Notes: generated by a model from the letters alone, not told the origin. Numbered from the stretch's first letter, positions 46,213 to 54,998 are shown. The stretch is 64,000 bases of DNA from Bacteroidales bacterium (GCA_024685285.1 JAIKVZ010000050.1:1-64000); one strand, 5' to 3'. Made by a program: numbers and translations.

Positions 46213-48108
46213 TTATATCATCTCAACACTGCGTTTTAGGAATCGGCTCAGAGCCTCGCCCTTGAGCAGGCCGTTGCCGAGCAATGCGAGGTCGGTGAGT
46301 TGATGGACGAGTTCTTTCTGCTTGTCTGCATCGGCCTCATTGAGCACACGACTAATCAATGGGTGATTGATATTGACGACAAGGTTGTAACTTTCCGGCA
46401 ATTCGCCATAGAAACCCATGCCGCCCCCCGAGGTCTGTGCCATCTCGCGGTAACGGCGCATGAACTCGCTCTGTGTGACCTGCATTGGCGCATCGTCGCT
46501 CTCAAGGCTTTCCAGCTGCACGGTAAACTTCTGCTTGTCAATCTCGGCCTCAATTATTGGCTGCAGCTTTTCTTTTTCCTCTTTGCTGAGTTTCTCGGGT
46601 ATAGAGTCGTCATGTGGGATAAGTTTCTCGACGGTATCGCTGTCGACACGCACGAAGCGGGTTTTCTCTATCTTTTGCTCCAGCAGGTTGACAAAGTGGC
46701 TCTCGAGGGGCGAATCCATAAGCAGCACATCGTAGCCTTTGGCCTTGGCCTTCTCGATGTAGGCGTGTTCCGCATCGGCATCACTGGCGTAGAGGTAGCA
46801 CACAGTCTTGTCCTTGTCGGTTTGCAGGGCTTTTATTTTCTCGCGGTAGGAGTCAAGGGTGTAGTATGTGCCGTCGGTGCCTTTGAGCAGATAGAACTTC
46901 ATGGCGCGCTCGCAGAATTTCTCGTCGGTGAGCATACCGTACTGCACAAAAATCTTAATGTCGTCCCACTTCTCTTCCAGTGCACTCTTCTCCTCGCCTT
47001 CTTTCTTCTTGCTCATCTCTTCAAGTTTGTCGGCGACTTTCTTGCTAATGTGGGTTGATATTTTCTTGACGTTGGCATCGCTCTGCAAGTAGCTACGGCT
47101 AACGTTGAGCGGTATGTCGGGCGAGTCAAGCACACCATGCAGCAGCATCAGGTAGTCGGGCACCACGCCTTCGACTTGGTCGGTGACAAACACCTGGTTG
47201 CAATAAAGCTGAATTTTATTGCGGTTGGGGTCGATGGTCTTACGTACCTTCGGAAAATAAAGTATGCCGGTGAGGTTAAAGGGGTAGTCGACGTTAAGAT
47301 GAATCTGGAACAGCGGCTCCTCGAAATTCATGGGGAAAAGTTCGTGGTAAAACTTCTTGTAGTCCTCGTCGGTCAAGCTGCTTGGGCTCTTCTTCCAGGC
47401 AGGGTCTGGGTCGTTGATGATACGGGGTTGTTTTTTTTCAACGCGTTTGGGGTTGCCGTCCTTGTCGCAGTCGGTCTCGCTGTCGACCCATACCGTCTCC
47501 TCGCCAAAGCGGATAGCGACAGGCATGAAGCGACAGTATTTTTTAAGCAGTTGCAAGATGGTCGACTCTTCGAGAAACTCTTTGCAGTCGTCGGCAATAT
47601 GCAGCACTATGTCTGTGCCTCGGTCGGTATGCTTCTTGTCCTCCTCCATACTGAACTCGGGATTACCCTCGCAACTCCAGTGCTGGGCTGGCTCTTCCTT
47701 CCAACTTTTGGTAAAAATCTCTACTTTGTCGCTGACCATAAAAGCACTATAAAAGCCAAGACCGAAATGGCCTATTAGCGGTTCGTGGCTGTCTTTGTAC
47801 TTGTCGAGGAAATCAGAAACACCGCTGAAAGCAATCTGGTTGATGTACTTCTCAACCTCTTCGGCGGTCATACCTATGCCGCGGTCACTGACGGTGAGGG
47901 TCTTTTTCTTGCTGTCAATCTTCACGTCGATAGTCAGATCGCCCAATTCGTCCTTAAAGTCGCCTCGAGTCGAGAGGGTCTTCAACTTCTGGGTGGCATC
48001 CACTGCGTTGCTGACGAGTTCGCGCAAGAAGATTTCGTGATCGGAATAGAGGAACTTCTTAATTACCGGAAAAATGTTCTCGGTTTGTACGTTTAGTTTA
48101 CCTTGCAT
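46213..48108 (-). CDS. htpG: Molecular chaperone HtpG (Hsp90)
   Basis: 631 aa. GHKL ATPase N-domain: YSDHEIFLRELVSNAVDA, LTVSDRGIGMTAEEVEKYI, IGHFGLGFYSAFMVSDKV and GTDIVLHIADD. The middle domain has LNVSRSYLQSD, with the catalytic-loop Arg; a C-terminal dimerisation domain ends the protein. Helps fold and remodel client proteins in the cytosol. The interdomain linker is short, as in bacterial forms. Upstream is the palindrome plus promoter-like element shared with grpE, indicating common stress control. Confidence 0.97.
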   Translation of the reverse strand: MQGKLNVQTENIFPVIKKFLYSDHEIFLRELVSNAVDATQKLKTLSTRGDFKDELGDLTIDVKIDSKKKTLTVSDRGIGMTAEEVEKYINQIAFSGVSDFLDKYKDSHEPLIGHFGLGFYSAFMVSDKVEIFTKSWKEEPAQHWSCEGNPEFSMEEDKKHTDRGTDIVLHIADDCKEFLEESTILQLLKKYCRFMPVAIRFGEETVWVDSETDCDKDGNPKRVEKKQPRIINDPDPAWKKSPSSLTDEDYKKFYHELFPMNFEEPLFQIHLNVDYPFNLTGILYFPKVRKTIDPNRNKIQLYCNQVFVTDQVEGVVPDYLMLLHGVLDSPDIPLNVSRSYLQSDANVKKISTHISKKVADKLEEMSKKKEGEEKSALEEKWDDIKIFVQYGMLTDEKFCERAMKFYLLKGTDGTYYTLDSYREKIKALQTDKDKTVCYLYASDADAEHAYIEKAKAKGYDVLLMDSPLESHFVNLLEQKIEKTRFVRVDSDTVEKLIPHDDSIPEKLSKEEKEKLQPIIEAEIDKQKFTVQLESLESDDAPMQVTQSEFMRRYREMAQTSGGGMGFYGELPESYNLVVNINHPLISRVLNEADADKQKELVHQLTDLALLGNGLLKGEALSRFLKRSVEMI

Positions 48109-48154
48109 GACTATATATATTTATTTCGTTTCGACAATGCTATGCCAAAGCATT

Positions 48155-48200
48155 ATCAAAAATCATACCAATGGCATGCTGACTGACAAAATGTCAGTCA
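48155..48200 (-). promoter_or_regulatory. Heat-shock-type element before htpG
   Basis: Palindrome with 9-bp arms TGACTGACA / TGTCAGTCA around AAA (48180-48200), then on the minus strand TGGTATGATTTTTGAT (48155-48170), about 47 nt before the ATG. The grpE counterpart is TGGCACATTTTTTGAT. It resembles a sigma-54 site with GA at -12. Confidence 0.55.
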
Positions 48201-48233
48201 TATTACACATTGGCACACTATTTGAGGCAAAGG

Positions 48234-49142
48234 TCAGCGGGTCAGCCAGCGGCTGATGTCGCGCTCGTTAATGTTGCGCAGATGATAGGTTGCAGCCACC
48301 GAGTCGCCGTCGAGCTGCAACACCAACGGCCGTTGACCGTAGGTTATCGCAATAAACTGGTCAACATCAATCCTGTTAAGGTGGTAGCCGAAATTGCTTG
48401 GCGAAAGCACCTCGTTTGAGGCAGGCTCCACCGGTTCAGGGGCCACAAAGATGAATGCCGCAGAGTCGAGATGGTGCCGCCTCTGGATGGAAAGCAGTTT
48501 GTCCGCAGCCAACTGGCAATAGCCGCAACCTGTAGTGACGAAAGCCAGCACACGATGCTCTCCGTGAACGGCCGACAGGGTCTCGTTGCTCAACATCTGA
48601 GAAAGAGCCTTGGCGTTGTACGGCTCTTTCGATGAACCGTATCTCCAGTTGTCAGGCACCGAGATAGCAAACACCGCCACCAATATGGCTGCCAGCACAG
48701 GAGCCGCCACGTACCAACGTGGACGACATTGCCACTTGGTACTCCTACGGGCATAAAGTAACGCAAGAAGCAACATGGAGTTTTTGACTATAGACTGTAC
48801 TGGGCTGAATTGCACCATATTACCCATACAGTGACACGAGTCTGTGCGGCCTTTGAGGGCGGCATAGCACAGAAAGATGGTAAACAAAAGAGTCATTACC
48901 GACCCCAACCCGACCCCAACCCGAGGCCAACACCCTAAAATCAGCATGATACCTACCGCGACTTCAACAAATATGCAGGCGCGGGCCAGTAAGTAACTGG
49001 TTTCGAGCGAGAAAAATCCGTAAGTGAATATATAGACTTCAAAACTGTCTACAGAGAACAGTTTGGCGACAGCTGAAACAACAAAAAACAAGCCCGCCGC
49101 CACCCTTGCCAGTGTAGGCCAAAGGCTACTTGAACTCTTCAT
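48234..49142 (-). CDS. MauE/DoxX-like membrane protein with C-terminal thioredoxin-like CxxC domain
   Basis: 302 aa from MKSSSSLWPTLARVAAG (49142). The N-terminal half has four to five membrane segments of the MauE/DoxX type (LFFVVSAVAKLFSVDSFEVY, VEVAVGIMLILGCWPR, SCHCMGNMVQF with the paired Cys, NSMLLLALLYARR). One more helix (APVLAAILVAVFAISV) leads to an extracytoplasmic domain with VLAFVTTGCGYCQLAADKL, a C-G-Y-C thioredoxin-type site. MauE relatives support disulfide formation or redox maturation in the envelope. It overlaps the preceding lipoprotein gene by 17 nt. A degenerate copy of the 11-nt-unit repeat encodes residues around WPRVGVGLGSV. Confidence 0.82.
   Translation of the reverse strand: MKSSSSLWPTLARVAAGLFFVVSAVAKLFSVDSFEVYIFTYGFFSLETSYLLARACIFVEVAVGIMLILGCWPRVGVGLGSVMTLLFTIFLCYAALKGRTDSCHCMGNMVQFSPVQSIVKNSMLLLALLYARRSTKWQCRPRWYVAAPVLAAILVAVFAISVPDNWRYGSSKEPYNAKALSQMLSNETLSAVHGEHRVLAFVTTGCGYCQLAADKLLSIQRRHHLDSAAFIFVAPEPVEPASNEVLSPSNFGYHLNRIDVDQFIAITYGQRPLVLQLDGDSVAATYHLRNINERDISRWLTR
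48897..48935 (-). repeat. Degenerate 11-nt-unit repeat inside a coding sequence (copy 7)
   Basis: Two identical units GGTTGGGGTCG in tandem, preceded by a diverged 13-nt unit, on the minus strand within the 48234-49142 gene. Same unit length and orientation relative to the gene as the intergenic copies, but without GGTTAGGTTCG. Confidence 0.5.
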
Positions 49143-49389
49143 AGTCGACGCAACTGACAGGCACCGGGTCATAGCGCTCCAGAGTCTGCTTGCCCGAGGC
49201 ATCATCGGTTTTGCGTTCCTTGTACAGGCGCAGGATTGCGTCGCACTTCATAGAGCGGTCGACTGTTACAAGCTGTAGTTTTTCCTTCTGAGACCGGGGT
49301 TCGCACTTGCAGGTGCGTTCTTTCTGGCAAGAGGTTAATGTCAACACGCAAGCCGCTAAAAGCAGCACTATGGTCAATCTCTTCTTCAT
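49126..49389 (-). CDS. Small Cys-rich lipoprotein (87 aa)
   Basis: Lipoprotein signal MKKRLTIVLLLAACVLTLTSC with the lipidated Cys followed at once by QKERTCKCEPR. The rest is polar with two more Cys (SMKCDAILRLY, VSCVDYEEFK). The TCKC motif and spacing match the upstream 85-aa lipoprotein (TKERTCRCAVR, GKCENIKFF), so they are paralogues. Starts within the stop of that gene (ATGA) and overlaps the MauE-thioredoxin gene by 17 nt, so all three are translationally coupled. The conserved Cys suggest disulfides or metal binding. Function unknown. Confidence 0.75.
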   Translation of the reverse strand: MKKRLTIVLLLAACVLTLTSCQKERTCKCEPRSQKEKLQLVTVDRSMKCDAILRLYKERKTDDASGKQTLERYDPVPVSCVDYEEFK

Positions 49390-49643
49390 AACTCCTCGGT
49401 TTTATATATGGAATCTATGTCAAAAGTATAGTCGGTGCACAGCAGCGAGTCGAGAAAGAGCGAGTCAATCTCGTCGCGGTGACGGAAGAACTTGATGTTC
49501 TCGCACTTGCCTTTGTCAATCTCAATAATCCTCACCACCGACGAATTGCGTACAGCACACCGGCAAGTGCGCTCCTTGGTGCAACCCGTCATCAAAAATA
49601 TGAGGGATAGGACTGTAACCACTGATAAAACTTTCTTCTTCAT
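49386..49643 (-). CDS. Small Cys-rich lipoprotein (85 aa)
   Basis: MKKKVLSVVTVLSLIFLMTGC is a lipoprotein signal with a GC cleavage site, then TKERTCRCAVRNSSVVRII, GKCENIKFF and a later LLCTDYTF. Paralogue of the next gene. Begins 14 nt after the ftsK stop, so probably transcribed with ftsK. Membrane-anchored in the periplasm or outer membrane. No family function is known to me; similar 'C-x-K-x-R-T-C-x-C' mini-lipoproteins are common in Bacteroidota. Confidence 0.75.
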   Translation of the reverse strand: MKKKVLSVVTVLSLIFLMTGCTKERTCRCAVRNSSVVRIIEIDKGKCENIKFFRHRDEIDSLFLDSLLCTDYTFDIDSIYKTEEL

Positions 49644-49657
49644 ATCAATGCTAATGT

Positions 49658-52105
49658 TTAAAGTTCTCGTAACAAGTCTTCAAGTGTTTGCTCGTCGTGC
49701 ACAAGCACATCTCGGGGTTTAGAACCATTATATGGGCCCACTATACCGGCTGCTTCAAGCTGGTCTATTATGCGGCCGGCACGGTTGTATCCCAATTGCA
49801 GCTTGCGCTGCAAAAGCGAGGTGGAACCGAACTGAGACGCCACTACAAGGCGGGCCGCATCGTTGAAGAACTCGTCTTTCTGCTTGGGGTCGAACTCCTT
49901 GTTTGGCTCCTCGTTCTCGTCCAGGTATTCGGGCAGTAGGAAACCGTCGGGATACCCTCGCTGACCACCAATCCAATCAGCCAGGCGTTCTATCTCTTCA
50001 GTCTCTATCAATGCACACTGCAGACGCACCATATCGCTGCCTGCGAGCGATATAAGCATATCACCGCGGCCTATGAGTTGTTGGGCCCCGCCGGCGTCAA
50101 GAATTGTGCGCGAATCGATGCCCGAAGTGACACGGAAAGCTATACGAGCCGGGAAGTTGGCCTTGATGGTACCGGTAATGATATTGGTTGTCGGGCGTTG
50201 TGTGGCTATGATGAGATGTATGCCAACGGCACGGGCCAACTGTGCCAAACGAGCTATAGGCATTTCAACCTCTTTGCCGGCAGTCATTATAAGGTCGGCA
50301 AACTCGTCTATAACCAGCACGATATATGGCATATAGTGGTGGCCATTCTCGGGGTTGAGGCGGCGGTGGCAGAACTTGTCGTTATACTCTGTAATCTTCC
50401 TCACTTGGGCCTGTTTCAGCAGGTCGTAGCGCTGGTCCATCTCTATGCACAGTGAGTTGAGGGTGCGCACGACCTTCTTAACATCTGTGATAATGGCCTC
50501 TTCGCTGTCGGGCAACTTGGCCAGGTAGTGCCGCTCTATCTTACTGTAGAGCGAGAGTTCGACCTTCTTTGGATCGACCATGACAAACTTCAACTCCGAA
50601 GGGTGCTTCTTGAAAAGCAGCGAGGCAATGACTGCGTTGAGACCCACAGACTTACCGGTGCCAGTGGCGCCGGCCATGAGTAGGTGAGGCATCTTGGCCA
50701 AATCGGTTACATAAGGCTCGTTGCTGATGGTCTTGCCAATGGCGATTGGTAGTTCCATTTTGCCACTCTTGACGAAAGCGTCGCACTCGAGCATGGTCTT
50801 CATGGCCACTACCTGAGGGTTGGCATTGGGAACCTCTATACCAACTGTGCCACGTCCTGGTATCGGGGCAATAATACGGATACCAAGAGCCGAAAGCGAC
50901 AGGGCTATGTCGTCTTCCAGATTCTTGATTTTAGAAATGCGTATGCCTGGTGCAGGCTTTATCTCATAGAGGGTGACCGTAGGGCCAGGGGTGGCCGATA
51001 TTCCCACAACCTCAATGCCATAGTCGCGCAAGGTTTTGACAATACGGTCTTTGTTGGCCACCAGCTCCTCGTTTGTAACTTTAGTGTTGCGGGCTTCCCA
51101 ATCTTCGAGCATATCGGTAGACGGCATCTGGAACTGTTTGAGATCAAGATGAGGGTCATACACGTCGTCAATGGTAAAGTGGCGGCTGTAGTCTTCTGTA
51201 TCTTCTATTTCAGGCTCAGCCGAGGCTGGATTGACCACAGAGCCCTCCGACAGACCGGTGTTCTCTATCGTGAACTCCGGTTCAGCCGCACTTTCGGGTT
51301 CCTCTTTTTGCGAGCCCATGGCTTTCTTTACAATCTGCTCAAATTCCTCGTCGATAGAGAGTTGCACCTCTTCAGCTGGCTCGTCGCTATTTTTTCCGGA
51401 TTTCTTGAATATGGGATTGAGCTCATCGTTATGCTCGTCAACCGGTTCGTCCTCTTGGTCGTTGAGTAACACGGGAACATCGGTCGCAACTGGCTCAGGG
51501 GTATGGTCTGTAACAGCCTCTCTGATCAGATTTTCAGCTTTCTTAACCTCAATTTTTGGCAAATCGAGTTCTGGCAATTTGACCTTGACTCTGTGATATA
51601 GCACTAAGAACAGACCGCCGATGAATAGCATCAGTATCAAAGTCCACCAGCTAAGCCATTTGGCCAGCTGGCCGGCTATAACAAGGCCTATGCCTGCCAC
51701 ACTCTCAAAATCGGTGTTCTTGACCCACTGCCCACCCACGTAGCCCAGAGTGGTCGAGAGCCAAAACATCCAGAACACCACAGCCCCGAAAGTGCGCCAC
51801 CATGGCATGATATACACTTTGTGGAGCCTTAAGCCATAAACGAAAAACAGCAACACAAACCCAAACGACGCCACACCAAACAAGTGGTTGGCAAAAAACG
51901 AGGCCACCGCCGTGCCTACCAAGCCTAACCAGCGTCCGTTGTGTCCGCCATCGGTGGTGTAGTAGCCTATCATGGCCACCATTAGAAACGCGGCGAACAT
52001 AACATATACAGCCCCACGCAGTTTAGCAAAACGCGAACTGCGCAGGAACTCCTGGAACCGGGTAGTTGGTTTTACGGTCTTTTTTTTCTTCTTCTTGGCT
52101 GGCAT
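49658..52105 (-). CDS. ftsK: DNA translocase FtsK
   Basis: 815 aa. Pumps DNA at the septum to finish chromosome segregation and activate XerCD. The basic N-terminus (MPAKKKKKKTVK) is followed by four membrane segments (about 30-170). An acidic linker (about 200-330) precedes the motor: TVTLYEIKPAPGIRISKI, Walker A LLMAGATGTGKSVGLNA, PKKVELSLY, Walker B YIVLVIDEFADLIM and ATQRPTTNIITGTIKANFP. The C-terminal gamma winged helix (LLQRKLQLGYNRAGRIIDQL) reads KOPS-type sites. Preceded 47 nt upstream by a secreted protein gene. Confidence 0.97.
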   Translation of the reverse strand: MPAKKKKKKTVKPTTRFQEFLRSSRFAKLRGAVYVMFAAFLMVAMIGYYTTDGGHNGRWLGLVGTAVASFFANHLFGVASFGFVLLFFVYGLRLHKVYIMPWWRTFGAVVFWMFWLSTTLGYVGGQWVKNTDFESVAGIGLVIAGQLAKWLSWWTLILMLFIGGLFLVLYHRVKVKLPELDLPKIEVKKAENLIREAVTDHTPEPVATDVPVLLNDQEDEPVDEHNDELNPIFKKSGKNSDEPAEEVQLSIDEEFEQIVKKAMGSQKEEPESAAEPEFTIENTGLSEGSVVNPASAEPEIEDTEDYSRHFTIDDVYDPHLDLKQFQMPSTDMLEDWEARNTKVTNEELVANKDRIVKTLRDYGIEVVGISATPGPTVTLYEIKPAPGIRISKIKNLEDDIALSLSALGIRIIAPIPGRGTVGIEVPNANPQVVAMKTMLECDAFVKSGKMELPIAIGKTISNEPYVTDLAKMPHLLMAGATGTGKSVGLNAVIASLLFKKHPSELKFVMVDPKKVELSLYSKIERHYLAKLPDSEEAIITDVKKVVRTLNSLCIEMDQRYDLLKQAQVRKITEYNDKFCHRRLNPENGHHYMPYIVLVIDEFADLIMTAGKEVEMPIARLAQLARAVGIHLIIATQRPTTNIITGTIKANFPARIAFRVTSGIDSRTILDAGGAQQLIGRGDMLISLAGSDMVRLQCALIETEEIERLADWIGGQRGYPDGFLLPEYLDENEEPNKEFDPKQKDEFFNDAARLVVASQFGSTSLLQRKLQLGYNRAGRIIDQLEAAGIVGPYNGSKPRDVLVHDEQTLEDLLREL

Positions 52106-52152
52106 TGCTGGGTGGTTGGCTGGGAAGTGTTGGTAGTATTTAGGGAATTTTC

Positions 52153-52908
52153 TTACTCGCCTTGCAACAGCTCAATTTCGTCGCTCAGCTCCTGGCCAAG
52201 GGTTTCGAGGTCTTCGTCGCTAAGTTGCTCGTAACCGGCAGGTAGCAGGAAGTCGGCTTCCTTGACCTTGCCTTTAACAATCTCGGTGGCGGTGTAGGTT
52301 ATGGCACGGCCTTCGCCAGCGTCGGTGGTGCACTGCAGAGGCATACCCTTTATGCCGCCGAAAAGCACGTTGAGTTTGGGGCCAATCTCGTCGCTGTACC
52401 ACATTTCCACGGGATGGTCAACGCCCTCGGCATCGTAGGTGTGGCGTATCATCTTCTTGGCTACAAAGCCGGCAATCTCCTTAGTCTCGCCGTTAACATA
52501 CTCGTAGTAAAAGTGGCCAGGCTCTTTGTCCTCGATGTCAACGCTGTCGAAATCGGACTCTTTGTAGGTGTGCTTGACAATGAGCTTGCCCGAGCCCTGG
52601 TAGGTGAACTCGCTGCCGTTGCTACGCAGATAGTCCAGCAGCTGACTGAAGTCCTGGCATTGGGTGGTGGTGAGATTCTGAACCAAGGTGCACTCGGTGA
52701 ATGGAGAGTCTTTGAAAATTGCACTCTTGGTGTAGAGGTCGTTGCCCGAGACCTTGATTTCGGCCACGGCGGCCTCATCGGGTATCTGGAACGCCACCTC
52801 GCCGGTCGACTCCACTTTGTATTTCACTATGCCCTTGAATGTGTTTTGGGCCATTGCCGACCCGGCCATAACCAGCAGTGCTGCCACTGCAATGATTGTT
52901 CTTTTCAT
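52153..52908 (-). CDS. Secreted protein, DUF4412/GLPGLI-like
   Basis: 251 aa. Signal peptide MKRTIIAVAALLVMAGSAMA, ending AQ. FKGIVKYKVES at the mature start, LIVKHTYKESDFDSVD in the middle, and later AKKMIRHTYDAEG, EMWYSDEIGPKLNVLFGGIKGMPLQ. The 'hydrophobic-G-x-KGMPLQ' segment with an earlier conserved 'K(K)M' step resembles DUF4412 and GLPGLI-type exported proteins. These have no defined biochemical function. Periplasmic or outer-membrane associated. Likely first gene of the ftsK transcript. Confidence 0.7.
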   Translation of the reverse strand: MKRTIIAVAALLVMAGSAMAQNTFKGIVKYKVESTGEVAFQIPDEAAVAEIKVSGNDLYTKSAIFKDSPFTECTLVQNLTTTQCQDFSQLLDYLRSNGSEFTYQGSGKLIVKHTYKESDFDSVDIEDKEPGHFYYEYVNGETKEIAGFVAKKMIRHTYDAEGVDHPVEMWYSDEIGPKLNVLFGGIKGMPLQCTTDAGEGRAITYTATEIVKGKVKEADFLLPAGYEQLSDEDLETLGQELSDEIELLQGE

Positions 52909-53021
52909 AGGTGTTATTGTTTTTGCGGTTTATCTTCTATATATTTTGTACTATGTTTTTAATAAAAACTGCAAAATTAAAAAAAAATTGTATCTTTGCA
53001 CACATTTTTTTGCGTTTTTTT

Positions 53022-53981
53022 ATGAAAAAAACTTTGACATACCTGATGTTGGTGCTCTCGACGGTGTTCTGGGGAGTGAGTTTCATCATGACCAAGGAGC
53101 TGTTTCTGACCGAGGGTGGTATGACCGTCACCATACTCATCACCCTGCGCCTGGCGGTGGCCACCGTGGTGTTCATCCCCTCGCTGGCAATGCTCGGTAA
53201 GTTGCAACGTGTGAGGCGCGAAGACATCAAGTGGTTCCTCCTCCTGGCTTTGGCCGAACCTTTCGTATACAACCTGTGCGAAACAAGCGGAGTGCAGTTG
53301 GTGAGCGGCAGCCTGGCATCGGTGGTGATTGCCACCATACCCCTCTTTGTGCCATTTGGAATGGCTCTAGCCTACAAGGAGCGCATCGGGGCCAGCACCC
53401 TGGCCGGTGTGGCCATGTCAATGGTGGGTATTGCCATAATGCTCATCGGCGGCGAGGAGCTGCGCGGCTCGTGGCAAGGAATGCTCTTTCTGGCCGCGGC
53501 AGTGTTCATAGCCGTGGTATACACACTGATACTTGTGAAAATTGTCGACCACTACCGCCCCGTAACCATCACCGCCTACCAGAACCTGATAGGCTTGGTT
53601 TTCTACCTTCCTCTCATGCTGGCTGTCGACGGCAGCCACCTGTCGCAGCTCTCCTTTTCACCCAAGATGATACTGCTGCTGCTCGCGCTGGGCGTGTGTT
53701 GCAGCACCCTGGCCTACGTGTTCTACAACTACGGAGTGCGACAGCTCGGAGCCTCGGCAGCCTGTGTGTTCAACAACGCCATTCCGGTATTTTCGCTCAT
53801 AGCCGCCATAGCCATAGGGCAGGAACACTTTGCGTGGAGCAAAGTGGTTGGTGCCGCCGTGGTCATAGGCGGCGTGTTCCTGGCTCAACGCGGAGCCGTC
53901 AGCCGCAACAGCGTAAACACCTCAAAATCAGAAATTAACGTTAATCACACTCAACCTGCTGAAAATCAGGAAGTAAGATAG
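53022..53981 (+). CDS. EamA/DMT-family transporter
   Basis: 319 aa from MKKTLTYLMLVLSTVFWGVS; the upstream frame is A/T-rich leader with TATCTTTG at 52991-52998. About ten membrane helices in two EamA repeats: FWGVSFIMTKELF, ETSGVQLVSGSLASVVIATIP, LAGVAMSMVGIAIMLIGG, then TAYQNLIGLVFYLPL and FYNYGVRQLGASAACVFNNAI. Drug/metabolite exporter superfamily; substrate unknown. The polar C-terminal tail (SRNSVNTSKSEINVNHTQP) ends EVR-TAG. The TAG lies inside the start of repeat copy 5, so the gene's end may have been set by the repeat. Confidence 0.9.
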   Translation: MKKTLTYLMLVLSTVFWGVSFIMTKELFLTEGGMTVTILITLRLAVATVVFIPSLAMLGKLQRVRREDIKWFLLLALAEPFVYNLCETSGVQLVSGSLASVVIATIPLFVPFGMALAYKERIGASTLAGVAMSMVGIAIMLIGGEELRGSWQGMLFLAAAVFIAVVYTLILVKIVDHYRPVTITAYQNLIGLVFYLPLMLAVDGSHLSQLSFSPKMILLLLALGVCCSTLAYVFYNYGVRQLGASAACVFNNAIPVFSLIAAIAIGQEHFAWSKVVGAAVVIGGVFLAQRGAVSRNSVNTSKSEINVNHTQPAENQEVR

Positions 53982-54025
53982 GTTAGGTTCGGGTTAAGGT
54001 CGGGTCAACATCGGGCAGCCTTCGG
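53973..54025 (+). repeat. Dispersed 11-nt-unit repeat, copy 5 (overlaps a stop codon)
   Basis: GTAAGATA then GGTTAGGTTCG, GGTTAAGGTCG, GGTCAACATCG and a diverged GGCAGCCTTCG. The TAG stop of the EamA gene (53979-53981) is within it. Sense to EamA. Copy 6 has the same GTAAGATA prefix. The rest of the gap to 54239 contains no gene. Confidence 0.9.
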
Positions 54026-54239
54026 TCACCCCCGCCCCCAACCGCAGCATTTCGCGGTCGGGAACCAACCATAGCTCTACCCTGCCGCCTCTAACGCTGA
54101 CTGCCAGTCAGTTGCCGCCACGGCCTCCACTCAATGCCAAGAATATGTTTTTTTTTGTTGCCCGATAGCAATTTTATTTGTATCTTTGCAGTCCGAAGCA
54201 ATTGCTCAAACTATGCAACAACGTAAATATCAACACTCT

Positions 54240-54998
54240 ATGAAATACAGTAGGATTTTGATTTTGTTTGCCACCCTGTCGCTGGCCCTGCCAGCCGCCG
54301 CCCAGACCGGCCTTGCCGAACAGGTTCATGGCGACAGCGCCACCTCCACAGGTTTTGTGGCCAAGGCTCTGCAATGGTACGACGCCAATATGAACTACAC
54401 AGCCGTTGGGGTGCTCATGACCGTCGAGAGTTCGTTCATTCCCTTTCCATCCGAGGTGGTGATACCGCCGGCTGTGTACGTGGCCTCGAACCCCGAGAGC
54501 GAGGGGGGCATGAAGATATGGTTAGTGGTGCTGTTCGGGACTTTGGGCGCACTGCTCGGAGCGCTGATAAACTACTGGCTTTCGCGTTGGCTCGGCCGCC
54601 CCATCATATATGCTTTCGCCCGTAGCCGTGTCGGCCGGCTTTTGCAACTCTCGCCCGAGAAGTTGGAGCGTGCCGAGACCTATTTCAACGACCACGGCAA
54701 TGTGTCGACCCTCGTAGGACGCTTCATTCCAGTCATACGCCAGTTGATTTCGATTCCGGCAGGTTTGTCGAAAATGCCGATGGGACCGTTTGTGTTTTTC
54801 ACTTTCCTAGGAGCTCTGGCGTGGAACTGCATACTGGCACTGCTGGGATGGGTGGCCTACCGTGCCGCCGACCCGTCGGTGATAGTGAAATACAGCCGCG
54901 AGCTGAGTATCATCATAGTGGTGGTTGCAGCCGTAGCCGTGGCCTTCCTCATCGTGCGCGGCATTATCAAAAAAAGAAGGAGCAAAGATAAAAAATGA
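54240..54998 (+). CDS. DedA family membrane protein
   Basis: 252 aa from MKYSRILILFATLSLALPAA, an N-terminal signal-like segment; Met at 54213 is an alternative. TATCTTTG at 54181-54188 is a -7 candidate. Core motifs: TVESSFIPFPSEVVIPPAVYV, FGTLGALLGALINYWLSRWLG, the basic FNDHGNVSTLVGRFIPVIRQLISIPAG (read as DHGNVSTLVGRF and PVIRQLISIPAGLSKM). A last membrane segment precedes a basic tail. DedA proteins act as lipid-carrier flippases (undecaprenyl phosphate or PE), inferred here. Overlaps sufS by 4 nt (ATGA), opening a DedA-sufS-recN-aroK run. Confidence 0.9.
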   Translation: MKYSRILILFATLSLALPAAAQTGLAEQVHGDSATSTGFVAKALQWYDANMNYTAVGVLMTVESSFIPFPSEVVIPPAVYVASNPESEGGMKIWLVVLFGTLGALLGALINYWLSRWLGRPIIYAFARSRVGRLLQLSPEKLERAETYFNDHGNVSTLVGRFIPVIRQLISIPAGLSKMPMGPFVFFTFLGALAWNCILALLGWVAYRAADPSVIVKYSRELSIIIVVVAAVAVAFLIVRGIIKKRRSKDKK

